The notes under the pieces are model-generated. The model ran no database searches and was not told the DNA's origin. It saw nothing but the letters and a program-made list of their open reading frames with translations. This document shows positions 16,870 through 24,488 of a stretch of DNA of 43,907 nucleotides, piece by piece (the stretch's first letter is position 1; each line of letters opens with the position of its first letter). The stretch spans positions 1-43,907 of the forward strand of contig NZ_ANHY01000029.1 in assembly GCF_000315795.1 (NCBI RefSeq). The letters are read 5' to 3'. This DNA comes from Caenispirillum salinarum AK4. GTDB lineage: Bacteria; Pseudomonadota; Alphaproteobacteria; Rhodospirillales; Rhodospirillaceae. The position numbers and the translations under genes were made by a program.

Positions 16870-17622
16870 CTAGCGAACGCGCCTGAGCCAACCGTCCGGC
16901 GCAACCGTGATCTGGATCTTGTCCTCCAGCGCGTGGTCGATCTCGAAGCCGTCGGCTTCCTTGAGGAAGGCGTGCACGGCCGTCTTCGGGTTGTCGCCCG
17001 GCCCCCACGGGCGATCACCCGAAAACTCAGCCGGCAGGTCCTCCACCACCGTGTCGTAGACGACGCAGTAGCAGCCCGGCGTCACCAGCGGCGCGTACAG
17101 GCGCAGCTCGCCCAGCACGTGGTCGTGGGTGTGGTTGCTGTCCAGCAGGACCATCACGCGCGCGCCCTCGGGGATCAGCGCCTTGGCCTGGTCGACCACG
17201 GCCTGGTCCAGGGCGCTGCCTTCGATCATCTCGATCATCGGCGCCATGGGGTGCTCTTCGATCGCCTTGCGGTTGTGCGGGCGAATCTCGATGTCGATGC
17301 CGATCACCTTGCGGTGATCGCCGCCCAGAAGCCGCAGCAGCGATGCGCTGTAGATCAGCGACCCGCCGTGGGCGATGCCGGTTTCCAGGATGATGTCGGG
17401 CTGGGTCTCCCAGACGACCTCCTGCAGGGCCACCATGTCCTGCGGATACTGGATCAGCGGACGACCCATCCAGCGGAAGTTGTAGCTGTACCTGTGGTCC
17501 GTCGACCGGCGGAACCATTGCGCCGTAAGGTCCTTCATCACGGGGTCGCGGCCCAGGCCCTCGACATTGCCTTTCACTTCGGCGGCGAAGGCCTTCTCGG
17601 CCTCGGACAGCTCACGGGACAT
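16870..17622 (-). CDS. CmcI-family SAM-dependent methyltransferase / cephalosporin hydroxylase-like protein
   Basis: This 250-residue protein matches the CmcI / rhamnosyl O-methyltransferase family. Visible features are QYPQDMVALQEVVWETQPD, a SAM-binding loop ILETGIAHGGSLIYSASLL near residues 77-95, an acidic strand IGIDIEIRP, and VLLDSNHTHDHVLGEL with the family's conserved Asp/His cluster. Members in polysaccharide clusters typically O-methylate sugars; the name cephalosporin hydroxylase comes from one founding member. It is the last gene of the minus-strand nucleotide-sugar operon, 33 nt after the acetyltransferase, so methylation of the cluster's sugar is the likely role. The substrate cannot be read from the sequence. 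Confidence 0.8.
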   Translation of the reverse strand: MSRELSEAEKAFAAEVKGNVEGLGRDPVMKDLTAQWFRRSTDHRYSYNFRWMGRPLIQYPQDMVALQEVVWETQPDIILETGIAHGGSLIYSASLLRLLGGDHRKVIGIDIEIRPHNRKAIEEHPMAPMIEMIEGSALDQAVVDQAKALIPEGARVMVLLDSNHTHDHVLGELRLYAPLVTPGCYCVVYDTVVEDLPAEFSGDRPWGPGDNPKTAVHAFLKEADGFEIDHALEDKIQITVAPDGWLRRVR

Positions 17623-17655
17623 GGGACGCTCCTTCTGGACACTCTGTCAGCTTGG

Positions 17656-18336
17656 TTAACGGGTCAGGGGCCGGGCCGGCGCGCCGATCACGGTGGCGCC
17701 CGGCGGCAGATCGCGGGTGACGACGGCGCCGGCGCCCACCATGCAGCCTGCGCCGACGGTCACGCGGGGCAGAACCGTGGCATTGCTTCCGATGGTGGCG
17801 TGGTCGCCGACGGTGACACAGCCCGCCAGCGTGGCGCCCGGCATGATGTGCACGCCCTCGCCCAGGCGGCAGTCGTGATCCACCGACGCATTGGTGTTGA
17901 CGATGGTCTGGCGGCCGAGCACGGCCTCCTCGCCCACAGCCGCCATGGGCAGGATCTGGCAGCCGTCCGCCAGGTGAGCGGTCTCGGCCACCCACGCCCG
18001 GTCGTGGACCAGGGTCAGCGGCGCCAGCCCGAGGCCGGTCAGCACATCGGCCAGACGGCAGCGTTCCGCGCCGTTATGGCCGCCGATGGCAAGGACGAAG
18101 CACACCCCGCGCGCCGCCGCATCAGCCTCGACGACCCAGGCACGCACGGCATCCTCGCCATCCAGCCAGCGGGTGCCGGGGAACGGAAGGGCAGACCCTC
18201 GCGCAGGGTCGCGGTCCGCCACGGCGACGACGGCATGGCCGAGGCGCGCCAGCGTCGGGCGCAGCATCTTCGCGTGGCCCGCCCCGCCCCAGACGAGCAC
18301 GGGCGCCGCACCGCTCGCGCCTGCCGATGCGCTCAT
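17656..18336 (-). CDS. PglD-like sugar O/N-acyltransferase (left-handed beta-helix)
   Basis: This 226-residue protein has an N-terminal Rossmann-like part (VLVWGGAGHAKML, residues 13-25) and a C-terminal hexapeptide-repeat beta-helix (HIMPGATLAGCVTVGDHATI, then GAGAVVTRDLPPGATVIGAP). This is the PglD/NeuD family, which acetylates amino-sugars such as UDP-4-amino-4,6-dideoxy-GlcNAc. The start at 18336 overlaps the stop of the upstream epimerase gene by four bases (ATGA); a longer frame to 18792 would run through that gene and is rejected. With the adjacent aminotransferase, the expected product is an N-acetylated 4-amino-deoxysugar nucleotide. Specificity (N- or O-, acetyl or formyl) is not determined by sequence alone. 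Confidence 0.85.
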   Translation of the reverse strand: MSASAGASGAAPVLVWGGAGHAKMLRPTLARLGHAVVAVADRDPARGSALPFPGTRWLDGEDAVRAWVVEADAAARGVCFVLAIGGHNGAERCRLADVLTGLGLAPLTLVHDRAWVAETAHLADGCQILPMAAVGEEAVLGRQTIVNTNASVDHDCRLGEGVHIMPGATLAGCVTVGDHATIGSNATVLPRVTVGAGCMVGAGAVVTRDLPPGATVIGAPARPLTR

Positions 18337-18881
18337 GGCAGGTGCCAGTCCGGGTCGAAGCCGCGCTGGCCGGCGTCCTTTTCGGAAATGACGACAGGGT
18401 CCATGGGCCACCGGATGCCGAAGCGCGGATCGTTCCACCGCACCCCGCGCTCCCGCTCCGGGTCGTAGGCGGCGGTGACGAAATAGAGCATCTCGGTCTC
18501 GTCGGTCAGCGTCATGAACCCGTGGGCGAAGCCGCGCGGCACGATCAGCATGCGCCGGTTCTCGGCCGTCAGCTCGACGCCGTGCCACTGGCCGAAGGTC
18601 GCGCTGTCGGGCCGCAGGTCCAGCGCCACGTCCCACAGCGCGCCACGGATGCAGCGGACCATCTTGGTCTCGGCGCTGGGCGGAAGCTGATAGTGCATGC
18701 CGCGCAGCGTGCCCTTGCGGGCGGAAAAGCTGTCGTTGATCTGGAGCACCGCCGTGTCCGCCACGCCGGCGGCCGCAAGTTCGTCGCGGCAAAAGGCGCG
18801 GGCGAAGAACCCCCGGTCGTCGCCGCGCGGCTCCAACTCCGCCACAAGAAGATCGGGTATGGGCGTTTCGAGGACCTTCAC
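18333..18881 (-). CDS. rfbC: RmlC/RfbC-like NDP-4-keto-6-deoxysugar 3,5-epimerase
   Basis: This 182-residue cupin is of the dTDP-4-dehydrorhamnose 3,5-epimerase family. The catalytic His63 (GTLRGMHYQ) and Tyr133 (EMLYFVTAAYDP) of RmlC are present at the expected numbers, as is the VRWNDPRFGIRWP motif. The start codon is GTG at 18881, overlapping the rfbG stop by four bases (GTGA), and the stop overlaps the acetyltransferase start in the same way, so expression is translationally coupled. Because the neighbours make a CDP-linked 4-keto-6-deoxyglucose and no RmlA/RmlB is present, the real substrate is more likely a CDP-sugar than dTDP-4-keto-6-deoxyglucose. The symbol denotes the family only. 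Confidence 0.85.
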   Translation of the reverse strand: MKVLETPIPDLLVAELEPRGDDRGFFARAFCRDELAAAGVADTAVLQINDSFSARKGTLRGMHYQLPPSAETKMVRCIRGALWDVALDLRPDSATFGQWHGVELTAENRRMLIVPRGFAHGFMTLTDETEMLYFVTAAYDPERERGVRWNDPRFGIRWPMDPVVISEKDAGQRGFDPDWHLP

Positions 18882-20002
18882 CCCTGGCCTCCCGCCGCCG
18901 TCACCCGCTCCGGCACCGCAGTCCAGGCGGCCATGTAGGCGGCAATCTGGTCGCGCGTGATGGTCGCCGCGTCGCCGCCGTCGTAGAACGCGGCATACCA
19001 GTCGATGGTGCCGGCCACGGCGGCATCCAGGTCGAAACGCGGCGCCCAGCCCAGGACGGACCGCGCGCGGGCGCTGTCCAGCCGCAGCAGCCCCGCCTCC
19101 GGCTTCCCGGAGCTGGGGGCGATGTCGATCTCGCCCCGCCCCGCCCTGCGGCGGCAGCGCTCAAGAAGGTCGGCGACGGGCACCGCGTCGGCGTCATCGG
19201 GGCCGAAATTGAAAGCGTCCGCCACCTCGCGATCCCCGGCCAGCAAGCGGGCGCCCGCCATCATGTAGCCGGTCAGCGGCTCCATCACCTGCTGCCACGG
19301 GCGGACGGCATGCGGGCTGCGCACGCGGATGGCCTCACCCCGGCCGAGTACGGCGCGGGCGAAGTCGGGCACGATGCGGTCGGCCGCCCAGTCGCCGCCG
19401 CCGATGATGTTGCCGGCGCGCACGCTGGCGACCAGCGGCCCCGCGCTCCCCGCCGCATCCATCTGGGCGAAAAAGGCCTCGCGGTGGGACCGGATGACCA
19501 GTTCGGCGCAGGCCTTGCTGGCGCTGTAGGGGTCCTTGCCGCCGAGTTCATCGCCTTCCCGGAAGGCCGCGCCGGTCTCCGGGTTGCGGTAGACCTTGTC
19601 GGTGGTGATCATGACGCCGGCGGGCGTGCCGTGGCGGCGCATGGCCTCCATCACATAGAGGGTGCCCATGACGTTGGCGGCATAGGTGCCGGCCGGGTCG
19701 TCATAGGAAGCGCGCACGATCGGCTGGGCCGCCAGGTGGAAGACGACCTCCGGCCGCGCCGTCTCGAAGGCCTCCGCGACCACGGCGGGATCGCGGATGT
19801 CGCCGATGGTCGCCGTCATGCGGCGCCCCAGGTCGAGCACGTCGTGCAGGGCCGGATCGGTCGGCGGCGGCAGGGCCAGGCCGTGCGGCCGGGCGCCGAG
19901 CGCCAGCAGCATCTCGCACAGCCACGCGCCCTTGAAGCCCGTGTGGCCCGTCACCAGAATGCGGCGCCCGGAAAAGGCATCGCGCAGGATGTCGAAGGTC
20001 AT
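18878..20002 (-). CDS. rfbG: CDP-glucose 4,6-dehydratase
   Basis: This 374-residue short-chain dehydrogenase-type enzyme converts CDP-glucose to CDP-4-keto-6-deoxyglucose using bound NAD. It carries the CDP-glucose dehydratase fingerprint TGHTGFKGAWL (residues 18-28), TTDKVYRN with Asp135-Lys136 (Lys where dTDP-glucose dehydratases have Glu), and the catalytic Tyr159-x3-Lys163 (DPYSASKACAEL). ATG 20002 is chosen because the Rossmann motif then falls at the usual distance from the N-terminus; the longer frame to 20152 overlaps rfbF heavily. It starts 16 nt after the rfbF stop and overlaps the epimerase gene. The pairing with rfbF makes the pathway assignment firm. Confidence 0.93.
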   Translation of the reverse strand: MTFDILRDAFSGRRILVTGHTGFKGAWLCEMLLALGARPHGLALPPPTDPALHDVLDLGRRMTATIGDIRDPAVVAEAFETARPEVVFHLAAQPIVRASYDDPAGTYAANVMGTLYVMEAMRRHGTPAGVMITTDKVYRNPETGAAFREGDELGGKDPYSASKACAELVIRSHREAFFAQMDAAGSAGPLVASVRAGNIIGGGDWAADRIVPDFARAVLGRGEAIRVRSPHAVRPWQQVMEPLTGYMMAGARLLAGDREVADAFNFGPDDADAVPVADLLERCRRRAGRGEIDIAPSSGKPEAGLLRLDSARARSVLGWAPRFDLDAAVAGTIDWYAAFYDGGDAATITRDQIAAYMAAWTAVPERVTAAGGQG

Positions 20003-20018
20003 GATGCCGCCCCGCTGC

Positions 20019-20813
20019 TCAGGCCCGGTCATCGCCGGTGCCGCGCCAGACCATCCACGGCGCCTCGCCCCGGTCGAACAGGCCCTGCAGGTAGTCCTTC
20101 TCGCGCAGGGTGTCCATGGGCTGCCAGAAACCGTCATGCTGGAAGGCGGCAAGCTGCCCGGCCGCCGCGATGCGCGGCAGGCTGCCGAACTCCCACGACG
20201 TCGCGTCGTCGGCCACGTAATCCAGGGCCTTGGGGCTCATGACGAAGAAGCCGCCGTTGATGAGGCCTTCCTCGGCCTGAGGCTTCTCGATGAAGCGTTC
20301 CACGCGCCCGCCGCTGATGGCGGCCGAGCCGAAGCGGGCCGGCGGCCGGACGACCGTCATGGTCGCCAGCAGGCCCATGGCCCGGTGATGGGCGAGGCTG
20401 GCCGTGACGTCCACGTCGGCGAGGCCGTCACCGTAGGTCATGAGGAACGCCTCATCATCGGCCACGTACGGCCGGATCCGCTTCAGGCGGCCGCCCGTCG
20501 CCGTGTCCAGCCCCGTATCCACCAGCGTGACCTTCCATGGCTCGGCGCGGCGGCTGTGGAAGTCGACGGCGTTCTCCGCCAGGTCCACCGACAGGTCCGA
20601 CGTCTGATAGGCATATTCCAAAAAGAACTGCTTGATCATCGCCCCCTTGTAGCCGAGGCAGATGACGAAGTCGTTGATCCCGTGGTGCGAGTAGATCTTG
20701 AGGATGTGCCACAGAATCGGCATGTCGCCGATTTCCACCAGGGGCTTGGGGCGCGCGACCGTTTCCTCGGAAATGCGGGTGCCGCGTCCACCGGCGAGAA
20801 TGACTGCCTTCAT
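20019..20813 (-). CDS. rfbF: Glucose-1-phosphate cytidylyltransferase
   Basis: This 264-residue nucleotidyltransferase joins CTP and glucose-1-phosphate to give CDP-glucose. Visible motifs are KAVILAGGRGTRISEET (residues 2-18), RPKPLVEIGDMPILWHI with the phosphate-binding Lys23, MTYGDGLADVD (metal-binding Asp) and GLINGGFFVMSPKAL. The GTRISEET sequence is characteristic of RfbF rather than RmlA or GalU. ATG 20813 is taken as the start because the family begins with MKAVILAGG; an in-frame GTG at 20825 would add four residues. It is the second gene of the sugar operon, 66 nt after the aminotransferase and just before rfbG. Confidence 0.94.
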   Translation of the reverse strand: MKAVILAGGRGTRISEETVARPKPLVEIGDMPILWHILKIYSHHGINDFVICLGYKGAMIKQFFLEYAYQTSDLSVDLAENAVDFHSRRAEPWKVTLVDTGLDTATGGRLKRIRPYVADDEAFLMTYGDGLADVDVTASLAHHRAMGLLATMTVVRPPARFGSAAISGGRVERFIEKPQAEEGLINGGFFVMSPKALDYVADDATSWEFGSLPRIAAAGQLAAFQHDGFWQPMDTLREKDYLQGLFDRGEAPWMVWRGTGDDRA

Positions 20814-20879
20814 GATCCGTCTCACATCCTGCGCGGAGCGCCGGCCGCGCCCTGGCGACCGCGCCCGCCAATCCTGCGG

Positions 20880-22037
20880 TCAGACCGGCGCGCGCGCCGC
20901 ACCGGCCTCCTTGAGCGCATCCACCACGTAATCCACCTGCTCGTCCGTCATGTCCGGGAACAGCGGCAGGGTGATCATTTCGTGCCACAGGGACTCGGCC
21001 ACCGGCGTCGCGCCCGCATGGGCGGCGAACAGCGGGTGCAGGGTCAGGGGCATGTAATGGACGCTAGTCGCCACGTCGCGCGCCTTGAGGTGGCGGATGA
21101 CGTCATCGCGCCGGCCCGCCTCGACCCGCACGCCGAAGATCCAGTAGGCGTGGCCGGCATCGGGCTGATAGGGCAGCAACGGACGCACGCCGGGCATATC
21201 GGCGAGGCCGTCCAGATAGCGCGCGATCAAGGCGCCGCGCCGCGCGTTCATGGCCGGCAGCTTCTTCAGCTGCACCAGGCCGATGGCGGCGGCAAGATCG
21301 TTCATGTTGTACTTGTAGCCGGCCTCGGCGACCTCGTAGTGCCAGTGGCGGGCATCATCGGCGCCTTCGGCCGTGTAGCCCGTCTGGCGCTTCCAGGTAT
21401 CCTTGTCGATGCCGAGCCAGCGGTTGGGCCGCACGCGCTCCACCAGGGCCGGATCGCGGGCGACCAGCATGCCGCCGTCGCCGGTGGTCATGCACTTCTT
21501 TTCCTCGAACGAGAAACAACCCAGGTCGCCCCAGGTGCCCAGCGCCCGGCCGTCGAGCCGGCCGCCGGCGCAATGGGCGCAGTCCTCGATCACCTTGAGG
21601 CCGCGGCGCCCGGCGATCTCCATCAGGCGCGGCATGTCGACCGGATAGCCGCCGAAGTGGACGGCGACCACGGCGCGCGTCTCGGGCGTGATGCGGCGCT
21701 CCAGGTCGTCCAGGTCCATCTGCAGCGTCTCGGGGTCGCAGTCGACGAACACCACGTCCAGTCCGTTGTAGAGCGCCGACAGGGCGCTGGCGACGAAGGT
21801 CATGGACGGCACGAGCACCTTGCTGCCCGGCGGCAGGTCCAGCGCCGTCACCGCCAGATGCAGGGCCGCCGTGGCCGAGTTGACGCCAAGCGCCGCCGGA
21901 GCGTCCACGTACTCCGCCCAGGCCTGCTCGAACGCCGCAACCTTGGGCCCGAGGCCGAGCCAGGCGCGGTCGAACACATCCGCGATGGCATCCAGCTCTT
22001 CCTGGCCGACGCTGGGCTTGAACAGGCGAACATGCAT
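20880..22037 (-). CDS. DegT/DnrJ/EryC1/StrS sugar aminotransferase
   Basis: This 385-residue PLP-dependent enzyme should transaminate a keto-sugar nucleotide. Family features are GVNSATAALHLAVTALDL near residue 51, VLVPSMTFVASALSALYNG, IEDCAHCAGG with Asp152 for the pyridine nitrogen, and CFSFEEKKCMTTGDGGM with the Schiff-base Lys181. The Lys separates it from RfbH-type 3-dehydrases, which have His at this position and would make 3,6-dideoxysugars. A GWLG-like region and HYMPLTLHPLF complete the fold. ATG 22037 is chosen from MHVRLFKPSVGQEEL, typical of family N-termini, with GGAG ten bases upstream; the frame is open to 22130. The likely product with rfbF/rfbG is a CDP-4-amino-4,6-dideoxyhexose. 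Confidence 0.9.
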   Translation of the reverse strand: MHVRLFKPSVGQEELDAIADVFDRAWLGLGPKVAAFEQAWAEYVDAPAALGVNSATAALHLAVTALDLPPGSKVLVPSMTFVASALSALYNGLDVVFVDCDPETLQMDLDDLERRITPETRAVVAVHFGGYPVDMPRLMEIAGRRGLKVIEDCAHCAGGRLDGRALGTWGDLGCFSFEEKKCMTTGDGGMLVARDPALVERVRPNRWLGIDKDTWKRQTGYTAEGADDARHWHYEVAEAGYKYNMNDLAAAIGLVQLKKLPAMNARRGALIARYLDGLADMPGVRPLLPYQPDAGHAYWIFGVRVEAGRRDDVIRHLKARDVATSVHYMPLTLHPLFAAHAGATPVAESLWHEMITLPLFPDMTDEQVDYVVDALKEAGAARAPV

Positions 22038-22096
22038 GATGCGGGAACTCCGGGATTGGCTCAGGCCGACGGGTGCCGCCACCGGGGCAGCCGGAC

Positions 22097-22112
22097 CGGG
22101 CCTGGCGGCCCG
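22097..22112 (-). other. Hairpin between DUF1217 gene and aminotransferase gene
   Basis: A 6-bp stem CGGGCC/GGCCCG with a four-base loop lies in the 89-nt gap. No T-run follows, so it may only attenuate transcription into the sugar genes or mark an RNA-processing site. Confidence 0.35.
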
Positions 22113-22126
22113 CTCCCCGACAGCCG

Positions 22127-22933
22127 TCACAGCTTCAGGAACAGGGTGGGATCGATGCTGACGATGGGGCTGAAGCCGGTGTTGGTGGCCGACTGCATGA
22201 TCTGCACCGTGGGATTGGCCATGGCCGAGTTGTCCTCGGCATCGGCGCGGGCCAGGAAGGACTGAAGCAGCTTTTCAAGCTTCTTCGGGTCCTTCAGGTC
22301 TTCCAGCGGCAGCTTGTCCTTGAAGTACTCCGCCTGCTTGTCGATGTCGACCTGGGCGTATTCCTTCGGCAGGCCGCCCATCTTGAGCGCGACCTGGTAC
22401 ATGGCCTTGTCGCCCAGGATCTGGTACCAGCTTTTGACGGACTTCACCTTGCGCTCGAAATACATGGCGAGGCGCAGGTTCTCGTTGCTTTCGCCGACGG
22501 CCTTCTCGAACTGGGCCGTCTCGTACTTCTCGACCAGCTTGTCCACCCACTTCGGGCTCTGGGCGTTGAGCATGCCCAGCTTGTCGTACTCGAAGAAGGA
22601 CGCCAGTTCCTTGTAGCGCGGGTCGACCATCTGGTTGGCCATGGCCTCGCGATCGGTCGCACCCTCGCGGATGACCTTCTTGAGCATGGCCTTGGCGTAG
22701 GCCTGATCCTCCAGCCCGAAGGCCGTGGTGATGGACTGCCAGAGCCGGTAGTCGTCCGTCACCTCGTCGATGGAGGCCTTGGTGCCGATGTTTTCCCGAA
22801 TGTAATCGGTTTCCCGCTTGATGGCGGGATCCTCGCGCATGATCTGGCGGTACCGATCGATGTCGCGGTTCAGCACCGTGTGGGCCGTCAACGACGACGT
22901 GCCCAGGCCGGCGACGAGGTTACTGATGATCAT
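22127..22933 (-). CDS. DUF1217-family flagellar-cluster protein
   Basis: This 268-residue mostly helical protein matches DUF1217, a family found in alphaproteobacterial flagellar clusters near flaF/flbT. It contains repeated helical units, for example KRETDYIRENIGTKASIDE, then FGLEDQAYAKAMLKKVIRE and YFKDKLPLEDLKDPKKLEKL. There is no signal peptide or membrane segment, and the molecular function is unknown. ATG 22933 is preferred over a longer frame to 22990 because GGAGGAG lies just upstream and the start overlaps the flbT stop by 14 nt, implying translational coupling. Conserved company with flaF-flbT suggests a role in flagellin expression, export or filament assembly; this is inference. 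Confidence 0.8.
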   Translation of the reverse strand: MIISNLVAGLGTSSLTAHTVLNRDIDRYRQIMREDPAIKRETDYIRENIGTKASIDEVTDDYRLWQSITTAFGLEDQAYAKAMLKKVIREGATDREAMANQMVDPRYKELASFFEYDKLGMLNAQSPKWVDKLVEKYETAQFEKAVGESNENLRLAMYFERKVKSVKSWYQILGDKAMYQVALKMGGLPKEYAQVDIDKQAEYFKDKLPLEDLKDPKKLEKLLQSFLARADAEDNSAMANPTVQIMQSATNTGFSPIVSIDPTLFLKL

Positions 22934-23426
22934 CGCGCTCCTCCACCCCTTCTGGGCTGCTGCGCCTGCCGCGCTTGTGCCGGGCGGCATCCTCTTCCTC
23001 GATGACGTCCACCAGCGGCGGCAGGGGCCGGGCCTCGATGGACTGCAACAGGACTTCTTCGTACGATATCACCTTTCGGAGTACGGCGAGAATCTTATAG
23101 TAGTCCCCGGCATCATGATGTTCCAGCGCCAGTTGCAGCAGGTCCAGCATGTCGCGGTTGGTGAAGGCGCCGATCAGGTCCTTCATGTAGCGCCGGAAGG
23201 GGACCTCGTAGTCGGCCCGGTGCTCGGGATCGAGCAGCATCAACTGGGCCGCGAAGTACGCACGCTTGGTGGGCGTGTTCGCCTCTTCTTCCTGCATGAC
23301 GTCGGATTCGCGCAGGATGTTGGCGAAGTTCTTCACGCCCAGCGACGCCTTGCGGTCGCCGTTGACGATGACCGCGCCGTTGATGACGATCTTCTCGCCG
23401 GGCTTCAGGTTAAGCTTTAAGGCCAC
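22920..23426 (-). CDS. flbT: Flagellin translational regulator FlbT
   Basis: This 168-residue protein is of the FlbT family, which in Caulobacter binds flagellin mRNA leaders and couples flagellin synthesis to hook completion. The N-terminus MALKLNLKPGEKIVINGAVI is diagnostic, followed by YFAAQLMLLDPEH and LAVLRKVISYEEVLL. The start is GTG at 23426, inside the last 17 nt of flaF, and the 3' end overlaps the DUF1217 gene, so all three are coupled. Its probable targets, two flagellin genes, lie a few kb upstream on the same strand. The C-terminal 20 residues are charged and unconserved-looking. Confidence 0.93.
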   Translation of the reverse strand: MALKLNLKPGEKIVINGAVIVNGDRKASLGVKNFANILRESDVMQEEEANTPTKRAYFAAQLMLLDPEHRADYEVPFRRYMKDLIGAFTNRDMLDLLQLALEHHDAGDYYKILAVLRKVISYEEVLLQSIEARPLPPLVDVIEEEDAARHKRGRRSSPEGVEERDDHQ

Positions 23427-23841
23427 CGACAGCCTCCACCGGCTCGGGCGCGTCCGCGTTGTCGGCCTGCTGCGCCAGACCCGTGATGATCATCTTGTTG
23501 ACGTCGATCAGCGGACCGACGGTGGCGTCGCCGCGCATGACCGAGGAACTGTGCCGGTTGACCCAGATGCCCAGCGAGATCAGCTGCGCCTTCAGGTCGC
23601 GGGGCATCCGGTTGCCCTCCTGGCTGAGGTCGTCCATCAGGGCGTTCCACAGCACGCGGTTTTCGTGCAGCGCCAGGCCCAGGACGGGGCCGGTGTCCTG
23701 CTCGTCCAGCGCCCGCTGCAGCTGCGCGGTCACGCGGATGAACAGGCGGTATTCGCGCGAGCGGGGATCTTCCGACGCGTTCTGGGCCGTCTGGTAGGCG
23801 CCCTGCTTCATGGCGGCGGACTGATAAGCACCAGCGTTCAT
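23410..23841 (-). CDS. flaF: Flagellin biosynthesis regulator FlaF
   Basis: This 143-residue protein is of the FlaF family, required for flagellin synthesis or secretion in alphaproteobacteria and opposing FlbT in Caulobacter. Characteristic blocks are SREYRLFIRVTAQLQRAL, LHENRVLWNALMDDLSQEGN and LPRDLKAQLISLGIWV-like text (here MPRDLKAQLISLGIWVNRHS). ATG 23841 is chosen because AAGGAG sits eight bases upstream; a GTG three codons earlier is possible but less well placed. It is the first gene of a minus-strand operon that reads into flbT, the DUF1217 gene and probably the nucleotide-sugar genes. A consensus sigma-54 promoter lies about 130 nt upstream. Confidence 0.93.
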   Translation of the reverse strand: MNAGAYQSAAMKQGAYQTAQNASEDPRSREYRLFIRVTAQLQRALDEQDTGPVLGLALHENRVLWNALMDDLSQEGNRMPRDLKAQLISLGIWVNRHSSSVMRGDATVGPLIDVNKMIITGLAQQADNADAPEPVEAVGGLKA

Positions 23842-23969
23842 TGAACTCACTCCTTGTTCCGCAGATGACCGCGGAGGGCCGTCTCCCGTCTTACACCGGT
23901 TGGCTTAAAAAGTCCTTTACCGGAGCGACGGCGACGCGACGGCGCGGCGGTCCATCCTGCCGATGGCTG

Positions 23970-23985
23970 TGCAAGCAGCGTGCCG
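23970..23985 (-). promoter_or_regulatory. Sigma-54 promoter of the flaF-flbT operon
   Basis: Read on the minus strand: CGGCACG-CTGC-TTGCA, with the invariant GG and GC exactly 10 bases apart. Only the first base differs from TGGCACG. It predicts a leader of about 118 nt before flaF. Confidence 0.82.
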
Positions 23986-24195
23986 TGATCACACCGCAAG
24001 ACGCCCTGTGACCGCCCCCGCGCCGCTGATCCTTCGGACATCGGCAGGTGGCCGACGATGCGGCCCGGCGCCGTCCCCGCGCGGCGCCTCGGGCGCGCTC
24101 CGATGGCCTGAGGCGGCAGCAGCTTCGGAAAGGCGCGCGGTATACGGCGCCCGGGGACCAGAGACGCGCTCCGGCGCGGCCGACGGCGCCCCCGC

Positions 24196-24242
24196 CGGCC
24201 GTTTTTGACCGGCAGGGATGACCGACCCGGCATTTCTTGCCG
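24196..24242 (-). promoter_or_regulatory. Pair of FlbD/ftr-like palindromes upstream of flaF
   Basis: The strong site at 24228-24242 reads CGGCA-TTTCT-TGCCG and extends to 7-bp arms (CCCGGCA/TGCCGGG, 24226-24244). A weaker site at 24196-24210 reads CGGCC-GTTTT-TGACC. They start 32 bp apart and lie about 210-260 bp upstream of the sigma-54 promoter, within reach of a looping activator. Confidence 0.5.
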
Positions 24243-24412
24243 GGCAGCACCCCACCGCGGACCGAGAGAGCTGGATGACGATACTTCCGTCGCGCGGCCG
24301 GCCCCGCCTCTTCTCCCGCAGCGGCGGCGCGGCGTCTTCACAGCCATGCTGGCCGGACGTCCGGAAGCCGTGCCGCTTGTGCCGCCGGGGCGCAGAGCCG
24401 TGCGGCCGGCCG

Positions 24413-24449
24413 TACAAAGAAAAGAGGCCGCACCTTGCGGTGCGGCCTC
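24413..24449 (-). terminator. Rho-independent terminator of flagellin 1
   Basis: An 11-bp perfect stem (GAGGCCGCACC and its complement, 24424-24449) with a GCAA loop on the minus strand is followed there by TTTTCTTTG. This is a classical intrinsic terminator 40 nt after the flagellin stop. Confidence 0.93.
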
Positions 24450-24488
24450 CAAAGGAGAGGCGGTCCGTAGACGCTGCCGTCGTGATCC

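Larger units (their letters stand above)
23842..24488. other. Intergenic region between flaF and flagellin 1 (647 bp)
   Basis: No convincing gene is present; open frames here are Arg/Ala-rich shadows. It holds the flaF sigma-54 promoter (23970-23985, minus), a pair of FlbD/ftr-like palindromes (24196-24242) and the flagellin 1 terminator (24413-24449, minus). Nothing else is recognised. Confidence 0.75.

Noticed and set aside
23847-24452. 201-codon minus-strand open frame upstream of flaF
   Set aside because: It covers the flaF sigma-54 promoter and the ftr-like pair and its translation is Arg/Gly-rich with no domain.
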